Origin: Clostridia bacterium
GTDB taxonomy: Bacteria; Bacillota; Clostridia; Lachnospirales; Anaerotignaceae
Direction: 5' to 3'
DNA length: 9,604 nt
NCBI GenBank assembly: GCA_900757025.1
Contig: CAAEMG010000110.1
Coordinates: 1 to 9,604, forward strand
Shown here: one piece after another, positions 1 through 5,949 of the stretch
Layout: each line of letters opens with the position of its first letter
Position numbering within the stretch: the stretch's first letter is position 1
Notes under the pieces: generated by a model
The model's database searches: none
What the model was told of the DNA's origin: nothing
Seen by the model: only the letters and a program-made list of their open reading frames with translations
Position numbers and translations under genes: made by a program

Positions 1-2
1 GC

Positions 3-905
3 TCGGACAGCATTGAATATGCCGGGTATTTAAAATATGTCGGAAAATATGCAATGAAGTTTACATCTTTTGAAAAAGGCGAGGAGCTTTTGTTTAAGGC
101 TATGGAAATACTTTATTCCCAAGAAGGTGAAAACAATAAATGGCAGACAGAAATTTCGCTTTTTATGGGAGAAAGCTGCATAGAAAAAAATAAATATAAA
201 AAAGCCGAAGGATATTTTAAAACAGCGGCGGCTTTTGCCGAAGGAGCTGAATATTCACGCTCTCTTACGGGCCTTGCAAAATGCTTTTTAAAAGACGGAA
301 AACTTGACGAGGCGGCGGAAAAACTTATTTCTTCAAAAAAACATATGGAAGAATATACGGAAACAAATGTGCCTTGCTACGGCGAAACGGTAATGCTTTT
401 AAGCGGAATATGCGAGAAAAAAGGCGATATTGAAAGTGCCTGCCGATATGCGGCTTTAAGCGTAAGCAAAAGAAGAATGAATTCTTTCAAAGGCGGAACA
501 TATGTAAAAGACCTTATAAAACTTTCGCTTCTCAGAAAAAAGACGGGAGATAAAAATGAGGCGGCGTCACTTCTTAAAGAGGCGGCAGAACTTACAAAAG
601 ACGAAAAAGAAAAGGCAAAACTTACCGTAAGATGTGCAAAACTTAATGCGGAGCTTAAAAAATATGATTTTGCCGTAAGCCTTTTGAATAAAGCCGAAAA
701 AATATATGAAAAACTTTTCGGCTATGGCAGCGATGAAAGGGCGGCAGTAGTTTATGACGAAGCACTTTTAAGCATAAAAGCCGGAAATAACGAAGAAGCG
801 GTGCTCTATTTTGATATGCTTAGGGATATTTTAAAGGAAAACCCCAAAAGCAAATTTGCAGACGACAAGTATTTTGTAAAATATAAAAAAATTCTTGAAA
901 AATAA
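3..905 (+). CDS. TPR-repeat protein, 5'-truncated by window edge
   Basis: The frame is open from base 3 to the TAA at 903-905, giving 300 visible residues. The first ATG (54) has no ribosome site before it and lies inside what looks like a helical repeat, so the true start is probably left of the window. About six tetratricopeptide-like helical pairs can be seen, with spaced patterns such as GESCIEKNKYKKAEGYF, GLAKCFLKDGKLDEAAEKL, SGICEKKGDIESACRYA and AKLNAELKKYDFAVSLLNKA. There is no signal peptide, membrane segment or catalytic motif in the visible part. TPR arrays are protein-binding scaffolds, and nothing here names the partner. The protein is rich in Lys, Glu and Ala and is probably cytoplasmic. 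It lies 22 bases upstream of the rplU promoter with no clear terminator between, so some read-through into the ribosomal operon is possible. Confidence 0.8.
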   Translation, partial: SDSIEYAGYLKYVGKYAMKFTSFEKGEELLFKAMEILYSQEGENNKWQTEISLFMGESCIEKNKYKKAEGYFKTAAAFAEGAEYSRSLTGLAKCFLKDGKLDEAAEKLISSKKHMEEYTETNVPCYGETVMLLSGICEKKGDIESACRYAALSVSKRRMNSFKGGTYVKDLIKLSLLRKKTGDKNEAASLLKEAAELTKDEKEKAKLTVRCAKLNAELKKYDFAVSLLNKAEKIYEKLFGYGSDERAAVVYDEALLSIKAGNNEEAVLYFDMLRDILKENPKSKFADDKYFVKYKKILEK

Positions 906-927
906 GCATTTTTTGAGATAAATTGTG

Positions 928-956
928 TTGACAGGCAACAGGGCGTGTGTTAATAT
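928..956 (+). promoter_or_regulatory. Strong sigma-A promoter of the rplU operon
   Basis: TTGACA at 928-933 is an exact -35 box. A 17-base spacer leads to TAATAT at 951-956, a 4/6 match to the -10 box, preceded by TG one base upstream (948-949), an extended -10. Transcription should begin near 963, leaving a leader of about 100 nt before the L21 start. Confidence 0.75.
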
Positions 957-962
957 ATTATG

Positions 963-1047
963 GTACGTTCAGTAGGCGTGTTAAAGCCGCACAAAGAGGT
1001 TGGAAATCGGGGAATGGCTCCGATACCGTATTTGGCGAGTATACTGC
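963..1047 (+). promoter_or_regulatory. Candidate ribosomal protein L21 leader RNA
   Basis: The stretch between the inferred transcription start and the L21 ribosome site is noncoding and structured. ATCGGGG (1006-1012) pairs with GCTCCGAT-side bases up to 1024, forming a 7-bp stem (one G-T pair) with an AATGG loop. A smaller GGC/GCC pairing (975-977 with 986-988) lies before it. Structured L21 leaders in front of rplU are known across Firmicutes and are thought to mediate autoregulation by the protein. The assignment rests mainly on position and the hairpin. I could not match it to the family consensus. Confidence 0.6.
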
Positions 1048-1055
1048 GAGGAGGT
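1048..1055 (+). promoter_or_regulatory. Ribosome site that fixes the rplU start
   Basis: GAGGAGGT lies 7 bases before the GTG at 1063. It selects this GTG over the in-frame ATG at 1000, which falls inside the leader hairpin region and would add 21 residues that L21 proteins lack. Confidence 0.85.
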
Positions 1056-1062
1056 GTACAGC

Positions 1063-1374
1063 GTGTACGCAATAATTGAAACAGGCGGAAAACAGTATAA
1101 AGTAGCAGAAGGCGATATTATCACTGTTGAAAAGTTAGGTGTAGAAGCAGGTAGCGAATATACATTTGACAAAGTTATCGTTGCAGCAAACGATGGCGAC
1201 GTTAAAGTTGGTGCTCCTTATGTTGAAGGTGCTTCTGTAACAGCTTCTGTTATCGGTGACGGAAAAGCTAAAAAGGTTATCGTTTATAAGTACAAACCTA
1301 AAAAAGGCTTCCACAAAAAGAACGGTCACAGACAGCCATTTACAAAGGTTCAGATTGGCAAAATCAACCTTTAA
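1063..1374 (+). CDS. rplU: 50S ribosomal protein L21
   Basis: A 103-residue protein, the usual length for bacterial L21, which binds 23S rRNA in the large subunit. It opens with the family's YAIIETGGKQYKV and ends with the signature KPKKGFHKKNGHRQPFTKVQI-type block (about residues 79-99) that contacts rRNA. I chose the GTG start because it sits 7 bases after GAGGAGGT and because the protein then begins exactly where L21 homologues do. It is the first gene of the rplU-prp-rpmA cluster, with prp starting 3 bases after its stop. Codon use (many GTT, GCT, TCT) is more biased than in the neighbouring AT-rich genes, as expected for a highly expressed ribosomal gene. Confidence 0.97.
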   Translation: MYAIIETGGKQYKVAEGDIITVEKLGVEAGSEYTFDKVIVAANDGDVKVGAPYVEGASVTASVIGDGKAKKVIVYKYKPKKGFHKKNGHRQPFTKVQIGKINL

Positions 1375-1377
1375 TCT

Positions 1378-1725
1378 ATGATTAAGGTAGATATATTCAG
1401 AAAAAACAATGAAATTTATAAATTTAACGTAACCGGTCATGCCGATTATGCCGAAGAAGGCAGCGATATTGTCTGCTCGGCTGTCAGCGTTTTGGTTATA
1501 AACACCATAAACGCTATCGAGACGTTTACTGACGAGGCTGTTAAAGCCGAGGCTGACGGAGTAAACGGAGGATTTATAAATTATTGCCTTACAGATATTG
1601 AAAAAGGCAAAAAAAGCCACGATGCACAGCTTCTTCTTGAAACTATGGTGCTTGGGCTTAAAAGTATTGAAAATGAGTATTGTCGTTATATAAAAATATA
1701 CGATAAGGGAGGTAGAACGCAATGA
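1378..1725 (+). CDS. prp: Ribosomal-processing cysteine protease Prp (YsxB family)
   Basis: A 115-residue protein of the Prp/YsxB family, the cysteine protease that removes the N-terminal extension of ribosomal protein L27 in Firmicutes. The diagnostic motif GHADYAEEGSDIVCSAVS is present, with the catalytic dyad His21 and Cys33. The MIKVDIFR opening fits the family start. It lies between rplU (3-base gap) and rpmA (4-base ATGA overlap), the conserved order for this gene. No Shine-Dalgarno sequence precedes its ATG, so translation probably depends on coupling to rplU termination, which would keep protease output tied to ribosomal protein synthesis. The protein should act in the cytoplasm on its neighbour's product. 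Confidence 0.95.
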   Translation: MIKVDIFRKNNEIYKFNVTGHADYAEEGSDIVCSAVSVLVINTINAIETFTDEAVKAEADGVNGGFINYCLTDIEKGKKSHDAQLLLETMVLGLKSIENEYCRYIKIYDKGGRTQ

Positions 1726-2012
1726 TGAAATTAAACCTTCAGTTCTTTGCTCATAAAAAAGGTGTTGGTTCTACAAAGAACGGTCGTGACTCTGAATCAA
1801 AGAGACTTGGCGCTAAACGTGCTGACGGCCAGTTTGTTTTAGCCGGCAACATTCTTTATACTCAGAGGGGAACAAAAATTCACCCAGGAAATAACGTAGG
1901 CATCGGCGGCAACGATTCACTCTTTGCTTTAATCGATGGTACAGTTAAGTATGAAAGAAAAGGCAGAGATAAAAAACAGGTTTCTGTTTATCCTGTTGCA
2001 GCAGCAGAATAA
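1722..2012 (+). CDS. rpmA: 50S ribosomal protein L27 with Prp-cleavable N-terminal extension
   Basis: A 96-residue L27. Its N-terminus approaches the peptidyl-transferase centre in the mature 50S subunit. The protein starts MMKLNLQFF followed by AHKKGVGSTKNGRDS, the usual mature start. The LNLQFF/A junction is the Prp cleavage site known in Firmicutes, so residues 1-9 should be removed. Two ATG codons are adjacent (1722 and 1725). The first is preferred because AAGGGAGGT (1705-1713) sits 8 bases before it and it gives an ATGA overlap with prp. The conserved core, including GAKRADGQFVLAGNILYTQRG and HPGNNVGIGGNDSLFA, is complete. Codon bias is strong, as in rplU. Confidence 0.97.
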   Translation: MMKLNLQFFAHKKGVGSTKNGRDSESKRLGAKRADGQFVLAGNILYTQRGTKIHPGNNVGIGGNDSLFALIDGTVKYERKGRDKKQVSVYPVAAAE

Positions 2013-2021
2013 GAAAATTAT

Positions 2022-2060
2022 TAAAGGTTTCAAATGTTTGCATTTGAAACCTTTATTTTT
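2022..2060 (+). terminator. Intrinsic terminator after rpmA
   Basis: A perfect 15-bp stem (2022-2036 with 2041-2055) has a TTTG loop and is followed by TTTTT (2056-2060). It begins 10 bases after the rpmA stop. The stem is AT-rich, so it may be only partly efficient and allow some read-through into obgE. Confidence 0.85.
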
Positions 2061-2160
2061 AGTAATAATATCTTTGAAGGCAGAAAAGATAAATATAAGT
2101 TTTGGTATATATGTTTTGTGCTTTCATTGGTTCTATTTTTGTGTGAAAGGAGAATAAAAA

Positions 2161-3438
2161 ATGTTTGTAGACAGAGTAAAAATACACATTAAAGGCGGAA
2201 ACGGCGGCGACGGAGCTGTTTCTTTCTACAGAGCAAAATATATTACACACGGCGGCCCTGACGGCGGCGACGGCGGAAAAGGCGGAGATATAGTTTTTGT
2301 TGGCGACGGCAGCTTGGGAACACTTATGGATTTCAGATACAAAAGAGTGTTTAAAGCGGAAGCGGGCGAACCGGGCGGAAAAAGAAACTGCCACGGAGCA
2401 GACGGTGCAGGCGTTACAATAAAAGTTCCTGTCGGAACGGTTATACGTGAAGCCGAAAGCGGAAAAATAATGGCAGATATAACAAAAGACGGCGAAAAGA
2501 GAATTATAATTCGAGGCGGTAAAGGCGGCAAGGGCAATCAGCATTTTGCAACACCTACAAGACAGGCACCGAGATATAGCGAAAAAGGACAGCTCAGCAA
2601 GGAATATGATGTTATTCTTGAGCTTAAACTTATTGCCGATGTTGGTATAATAGGTTTCCCTAACGTAGGCAAAAGCACACTTTTGAGCATGGTTACAAAT
2701 GCAAACCCTAAAATTGCCAACTACCACTTTACAACTCTTGCTCCTAACCTTGGCGTTGTTCAGGGAAGATTTGGCGACAGTTTTGTTCTTGCGGATATTC
2801 CGGGTCTTGTGGAAGGTGCAAGCGAAGGTGTTGGTCTTGGACATGAGTTTTTAAGACACGTTGAAAGAACAAAGGTATTTATTCATGTTGTTGATGCGGC
2901 GGCAGTTGAAGGAAACGACCCTGTTGAAGAAATAAAGAAAATAAATAACGAGCTTTTTGCTTATAATGAAGAACTTGCAAAAAGACCGCAGGTTATAGCG
3001 GCAAACAAAATAGATATTCCGGAGGCAGCTGAAAATGTTGAAAGACTTAAAGCTGAATATGAGCCTTTGGGATATGAGGTTTATCCTATTTCGGCGGCAA
3101 CAAACACAGGCCTTGATGAGCTTTTGACGGCGGTTGCCAAAAAACTTAAAGAATATCCGGAGGATATTGTTTTTGCGGAAGATTTTGATGAGTTCGAAGA
3201 ACCTGAAATTGATGATGCACCGTTTAATATAGAAGTATTTGACGACAACTACTATGTTGTAACAGGCGTTGGCGTTGAAAAGATGATGGGCTATACAAAC
3301 ATCGACACAGAAAAAGGTTTTGCTTTCTTCCAGAAATATTTGAGAGAAAAAGGCATTATTGCTGCTCTTGAAGAAAAAGGCATTAAAGAAGGCGACACCG
3401 TTAAGATTTACGATTTGGAATTTGATTATTATAAATAA
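2161..3438 (+). CDS. obgE: Obg family GTPase, late 50S assembly factor
   Basis: A 425-residue protein with the full three-domain layout of Obg (also called ObgE or CgtA), an essential GTPase that binds the 50S subunit during late assembly and links growth to stress signalling. Residues 1-158 are the glycine-rich Obg domain (GGNGGDGAVSFYRAKY, GGPDGGDGGKGG). The G domain follows: P-loop GFPNVGKST (165-173), switch I around YHFTTLAP (188-195), DIPG (212-215), NKID (282-285) and SAA (311-313). About residues 350-425 form the OCT domain typical of Gram-positive members. AAAGGAG (2146-2152) lies 8 bases before the ATG. It follows rpmA by 148 bases across a terminator, so it needs read-through or a promoter of its own. 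I saw no convincing promoter in that gap. Confidence 0.97.
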   Translation: MFVDRVKIHIKGGNGGDGAVSFYRAKYITHGGPDGGDGGKGGDIVFVGDGSLGTLMDFRYKRVFKAEAGEPGGKRNCHGADGAGVTIKVPVGTVIREAESGKIMADITKDGEKRIIIRGGKGGKGNQHFATPTRQAPRYSEKGQLSKEYDVILELKLIADVGIIGFPNVGKSTLLSMVTNANPKIANYHFTTLAPNLGVVQGRFGDSFVLADIPGLVEGASEGVGLGHEFLRHVERTKVFIHVVDAAAVEGNDPVEEIKKINNELFAYNEELAKRPQVIAANKIDIPEAAENVERLKAEYEPLGYEVYPISAATNTGLDELLTAVAKKLKEYPEDIVFAEDFDEFEEPEIDDAPFNIEVFDDNYYVVTGVGVEKMMGYTNIDTEKGFAFFQKYLREKGIIAALEEKGIKEGDTVKIYDLEFDYYK

Positions 3439-3445
3439 AAATATT

Positions 3446-3474
3446 AAGCACCCAGAAATTTTGGGTGCTTTTTT
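3446..3474 (+). terminator. Intrinsic terminator after obgE
   Basis: AAGCACCCA (3446-3454) pairs perfectly with TGGGTGCTT (3462-3470), and T residues continue to 3474. It starts 7 bases after the obgE stop and ends the ribosomal cluster. Confidence 0.92.
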
Positions 3475-3484
3475 GTTATTTATT

Positions 3485-3513
3485 TTGATACTTTGTTTTA
3501 GTATAATGATAAT
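3485..3513 (+). promoter_or_regulatory. Promoter of the metallo-hydrolase gene
   Basis: TTGATA (3485-3490), a 17-base spacer and GATAAT (3508-3513) each match the sigma-A boxes at 5 of 6 positions. A perfect TATAAT at 3502-3507 lies inside the spacer but has no good -35 box at the right distance. Transcription from near 3520 gives a leader of about 160 nt before the start codon at 3683. Confidence 0.6.
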
Positions 3514-3571
3514 ACGGTAAAAATGTAATTGCATGGAAAAAACGGATATTGGTAAAAAGAATTGGAGTAAA

Positions 3572-3658
3572 TTAGGGTTTGACGAAGGAGTTTATTCGAC
3601 AAAACCACCAACATTTTGTCACAAGGTCTTAATCAGTTCGTTAAATCAAAATTTACAC
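3572..3658 (+). repeat. Dispersed noncoding element, copy A (metallo-hydrolase leader)
   Basis: Bases 3619-3658 match 6998-7037 at 32 of 40 positions without gaps, sharing the blocks TTAATCAGTT and AAATCAAAATTTAC. Both copies also have TTAGG 43-48 bases before the GGT that opens the core, with a hairpin-forming stretch of different sequence between. Here two hairpins can form. One is imperfect (3576-3606, ends GGTTT and AAACC). The other has a 7-bp stem, GACAAAA (3598-3604) with TTTTGTC (3614-3620). They share bases and so exclude each other. Nothing indicates coding. It could be a short interspersed repeat or a regulatory leader. Confidence 0.6.
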
Positions 3659-3667
3659 TATATTTTT

Positions 3668-3674
3668 AAAGGAG
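3668..3674 (+). promoter_or_regulatory. Ribosome site that fixes the metallo-hydrolase start
   Basis: AAAGGAG lies 8 bases before the ATG at 3683. The upstream in-frame ATG at 3533 has no such site and would translate the hairpin repeat, adding 50 residues unrelated to the fold. Confidence 0.85.
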
Positions 3675-3682
3675 AAAACACT

Positions 3683-4675
3683 ATGACTGAGCAGATATAC
3701 AATAATCCCGATATTTTTAAAATATATATACCTTTGCCAGATAATCCGCTTAAAAATTTAAACTGTTATGTTTTAAAAACTCCAAAGGAAAACCTTATAA
3801 TTGATACTGGTTTTAACAGGGAAGAATGTCTTTCGGCGTTTATGGAAGGGCTTGAAGAAATTGGCGTGGATTTGAAAAACAGTTCTCTTTTTTTAACACA
3901 CCTTCATTCCGACCATACAGGGCTTATAGGTTCGGTTGCTCCTCTGGTTAAAAAAATATATATGGGCAAAACCGACTATGAGGCTTTGCAGAGGTCTATA
4001 GACGGAAAATTTTGGCCGGAAACAGAAAAAGTATTTGAAAAAAACGGTTTTCCAAAAGAAGATATTGTTATATCCAGAACAATAAATCCGGCAAGGAAAT
4101 ATGCGCCTTCCGTACATTTTAATGCACGGCTTATGCAAGATTGTGACAGCTTTAATATAGGCGGAATAAAAATAAACTGTGTGCTTACTGCCGGACATAC
4201 GCCGGGGCATATGTGCCTTTATATGGCAGACAAAAAAATTATGTTTACAGGCGACCATGTGCTTTTTGATATTACGCCAAATATAACAAACTGGTATTTT
4301 ATGAATAATTCCCTTGGCAGATATATTGAAAGTTTGGAGAAAATAAAGACTTTTGATGTAGAAACGGCTTTGCCGGCACACAGAACGTCAAGCAAAAATT
4401 TTTATGACAGAATAGATGAACTTCTTATTCATCATAAAGAAAGACTGGAAGAATGTTTGAAAATAATTTCCGAAAATCCTTATTCAACGGCATATTTTAT
4501 TGCCTCAAAAATGAAATGGTCTATGAGAGGGAAGCAATGGAGCGAATTTCCTATTCAGCAGAAGTGGTTTGCCGTTGGAGAAACTATTGCACACATAGAT
4601 TATTTGGAAAATCAGGGAAGAATATTGAAAACAGAAAAAGACGGATATTTTGTTTATTCCGCAAAAAAAGACTGA
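3683..4675 (+). CDS. Metallo-beta-lactamase-fold hydrolase with C-terminal winged-helix-like domain
   Basis: A 330-residue protein that probably hydrolyses a thioester, phosphoester or lactone using two metal ions. The substrate cannot be told from sequence. The metal ligands are all visible: THLHSDHTG (His73, His75, Asp77, His78), His172 in AGHTPGH, Asp191 in FTGDHVLF and His233 in PAHR. The N-terminal strands and IIDTGF (about 39-44) are typical of the fold. Residues from about 243 to 326 (a HHKERLEECLKII helix, then IAHIDYLENQGRI and a strand pair) resemble the small helical or winged domain of LACTB2/YcbL-like hydrolases. There is no signal peptide, so it is likely cytoplasmic and not an antibiotic-resistance lactamase. 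The gene stands alone between two terminators with its own promoter. Its stop codon lies inside the terminator stem. Confidence 0.9.
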   Translation: MTEQIYNNPDIFKIYIPLPDNPLKNLNCYVLKTPKENLIIDTGFNREECLSAFMEGLEEIGVDLKNSSLFLTHLHSDHTGLIGSVAPLVKKIYMGKTDYEALQRSIDGKFWPETEKVFEKNGFPKEDIVISRTINPARKYAPSVHFNARLMQDCDSFNIGGIKINCVLTAGHTPGHMCLYMADKKIMFTGDHVLFDITPNITNWYFMNNSLGRYIESLEKIKTFDVETALPAHRTSSKNFYDRIDELLIHHKERLEECLKIISENPYSTAYFIASKMKWSMRGKQWSEFPIQQKWFAVGETIAHIDYLENQGRILKTEKDGYFVYSAKKD

Positions 4676-4697
4676 AGCCGAACACTTCAGTCTTTTT
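4665..4697. terminator. Bidirectional terminator between convergent genes
   Basis: A 13-bp stem (4665-4677 with 4685-4697) has a CCGAACA loop. It is flanked by an A-run on the left and its own T-run on the right, so it can end transcription from both the metallo-hydrolase (+) and the cytidylate-kinase-like gene (-). The TGA stop of the former (4673-4675) is part of the stem. Confidence 0.9.
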
Positions 4698-4707
4698 ATA
4701 AATTAAA

Positions 4708-5307
4708 TTATTTCTTAGCCATTACAGCAAAAGCCTTTATAAGCTCAACACAGTTGTCGATGCCTATTTTTCCGCTGTCTATAGAGATGTTGTATGTTTC
4801 GGAAGCTCCCCATTTTTTGTCTGAATAGTAGTTGTAATAGTTAGCTCTCTTTTTGTCTGTTTTTGAAATAATGTCTTCTGCCTTTTTAGGGTCATCGCCA
4901 TATTCCTCAACAACTCTTTTTACTCTGCTTTCCATATCGGCATGGATAAATACGTTTACAACATTGTCCATTTCTTCAAGAGCATAATCTGCACAACGGC
5001 CTATAATAACGCATGGACCCTGTTTTGCAATTTTCTTGATTGTTTCAAACTGGGCAAGGAAAAGCTTGTGATTTAAAGGCATACTGTCGCTGCCGTATCC
5101 GCCCATAACAAGAGAATATAAAAAGCTGCTTGTTGGCTTTTCATCATGTGTTTCAAAAATTTCCTGACAAAAACCGCTTTCTTTTGCTGCTATGGTTAAA
5201 AGTTCTTTATCATAGAAAGGAATACCCAAATCTTCGGCAAGCTTTTTGCCTATAAGTCTTCCGCCGCTTCCATACTGTCTGCCTATTGTAAAAATTGTAT
5301 CACTCAT
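4708..5307 (-). CDS. Cytidylate-kinase-like P-loop protein
   Basis: A 199-residue protein resembling the cytidylate-kinase-like family common in Clostridia, whose physiological substrate is not established. The N-terminal FTIGRQYGSGGRLIGKKLA (P-loop about residues 9-20) and IPFYDKELL are family hallmarks. The loop has GSGG-x-x-IG rather than the classic GKS/T end, which is normal for this group. Other kinase-like blocks are VIIGRCADYAL (100-110), a predicted lid KRANYYNYYSDKKWG (153-167) and YNISIDSGKIG near the end. It is probably a cytoplasmic nucleotide or small-molecule kinase. AGGGGG (5315-5320) lies 7 bases before the ATG. It follows marR on the same strand but has its own strong promoter. 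It is probably not the essential Cmk, which is usually longer (about 220 residues) and begins differently. Confidence 0.85.
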   Translation of the reverse strand: MSDTIFTIGRQYGSGGRLIGKKLAEDLGIPFYDKELLTIAAKESGFCQEIFETHDEKPTSSFLYSLVMGGYGSDSMPLNHKLFLAQFETIKKIAKQGPCVIIGRCADYALEEMDNVVNVFIHADMESRVKRVVEEYGDDPKKAEDIISKTDKKRANYYNYYSDKKWGASETYNISIDSGKIGIDNCVELIKAFAVMAKK

Positions 5308-5343
5308 ATTTCAACCCCCTGTTAAGTTATGGTTATATTTAAA

Positions 5344-5362
5344 GGTATATATTTATTATACC
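5344..5362. promoter_or_regulatory. Candidate operator palindrome over the -10 box
   Basis: GGTATA (5344-5349) and TATACC (5357-5362) form a perfect inverted repeat with a 7-base spacer, covering the -10 box and start site of the kinase-like gene. A second pair, ACCAT (5360-5364) and ATGGT (5376-5380), spans the -10 to -35 gap. Either could bind a dimeric repressor such as the adjacent MarR protein. The link is inference only. Confidence 0.4.
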
Positions 5363-5383
5363 ATCTTTAGCACCAATGGTCAA
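5355..5383 (-). promoter_or_regulatory. Sigma-A promoter of the cytidylate-kinase-like gene
   Basis: Read on the minus strand: TTGACC (5378-5383), 17 bases, then TATAAT (5355-5360), with TG one base upstream of the -10 box. This is close to full consensus and gives a leader of about 40 nt. Confidence 0.85.
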
Positions 5384-5415
5384 AAAATCATTCCTCATAA
5401 CAGAGGAGCATCATT

Positions 5416-5841
5416 TTATTCGCCGAAATTTCCCGATGCAATGGTACGAAGAGAATTTTTTATGTAAGCAATTTCGTCATCTGTAAAGTTTTTTAAAACT
5501 TCCGCATTAACTTCGTCTGTAATTACGCCTATTTTATCTTCAAGTTCTCTTCCTTTTTCGGTAATTCTTACCTGAACCTCACGTCTGTCTTCTTTGTTTA
5601 CAACTCTGTCTATAAGGCCTTTTTTCTGCATTCTGTCTAAAATGCCGGAAATAGTTGAAGTTTCGAGGCTGAGGTTTTCTGCCAAATGTTTTGGCGTGTC
5701 ATAGCTTTTTCCCATAAGACAGCTTAAAACACCGTGCTGAACAGGAGTTACGTCATACTCCGAAAGTCTTTTGCTTAAATATCTGAACACATTATGCTGA
5801 GCATTTGTAAGTAAAAAATTTATACATTCTTTTAATTCCAT
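5416..5841 (-). CDS. MarR family transcriptional regulator
   Basis: A 141-residue winged-helix repressor of the MarR family, which binds palindromic DNA as a dimer and is usually released by a small molecule or oxidation. The N-terminal helix (MELKECINFLLTNAQHN) and C-terminal helices (about 106-135) would form the dimer interface. TPKHLAENLSLETSTISGILDRM (about 49-71) is the helix-turn-helix. RVVNKEDRREVQVRIT (79-94) is the wing, with the family's typical D-x-R. There is one Cys at 41 and one at 6, so redox sensing is possible but not shown. GGAGAGGAA (5848-5856) precedes the ATG. It has its own consensus promoter with a near-palindrome over the -35 box, consistent with autorepression. Its targets may include yihY or the kinase-like gene on either side. 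Confidence 0.93.
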   Translation of the reverse strand: MELKECINFLLTNAQHNVFRYLSKRLSEYDVTPVQHGVLSCLMGKSYDTPKHLAENLSLETSTISGILDRMQKKGLIDRVVNKEDRREVQVRITEKGRELEDKIGVITDEVNAEVLKNFTDDEIAYIKNSLRTIASGNFGE

Positions 5842-5904
5842 AAATTATTCCTCTCCGCATTTGTTAAACTTACTTTTATCGACATGGTTATATTAATGTT
5901 TTTT

Positions 5905-5933
5905 ATTATATAAAATAAATTTGCCACTGTCAA
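5905..5933 (-). promoter_or_regulatory. Full-consensus sigma-A promoter of the marR gene
   Basis: On the minus strand TTGACA (5928-5933) and TATAAT (5905-5910) are both exact and exactly 17 bases apart. A promoter this strong is usual for a repressor that limits its own transcription. Confidence 0.9.
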
Positions 5934-5934
5934 A
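5920..5934. promoter_or_regulatory. Near-palindrome over the marR -35 box, candidate operator
   Basis: TTTGCCACTGTCAAA is symmetric apart from one mismatched pair and its centre base. It covers the -35 box, a position where a bound dimer would block RNA polymerase. Assignment to MarR autoregulation is inference. Confidence 0.35.
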
Positions 5935-5949
5935 TTAATAGTGTGCAAA

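Noticed and set aside
1000..1062. ATG at 1000 as the L21 start
   Set aside because: It falls in the structured leader and adds residues not found in L21. GTG at 1063 has the ribosome site and the family's start.
1936..2157. Small plus-strand frame overlapping the rpmA 3' end and terminator
   Set aside because: It runs out of frame through rpmA and through the terminator hairpin. No ribosome site or conserved composition.
2059..2844. Long open frame on the minus strand opposite obgE (261 codons)
   Set aside because: It lies wholly antisense to a clear Obg gene, is unusually rich in Cys, Phe, Ser and Asn, and has no ribosome site or recognisable domain. It is a by-product of obgE codon use.
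2851..3534. Second long minus-strand frame opposite the obgE 3' half
   Set aside because: It crosses the obgE terminator and has a low-complexity Phe/Ile/Asn-rich translation. No coding signals.
3533..3682. Possible 50-residue N-terminal extension of the metallo-hydrolase
   Set aside because: No ribosome site before the ATG at 3533, and the extension would translate the hairpin repeat. AAAGGAG before 3683 marks the real start.
3683..4675. Antibiotic-resistance beta-lactamase
   Set aside because: The fold is right, but there is no signal peptide, and the motif set and C-terminal domain fit the general LACTB2/YcbL-like hydrolases.
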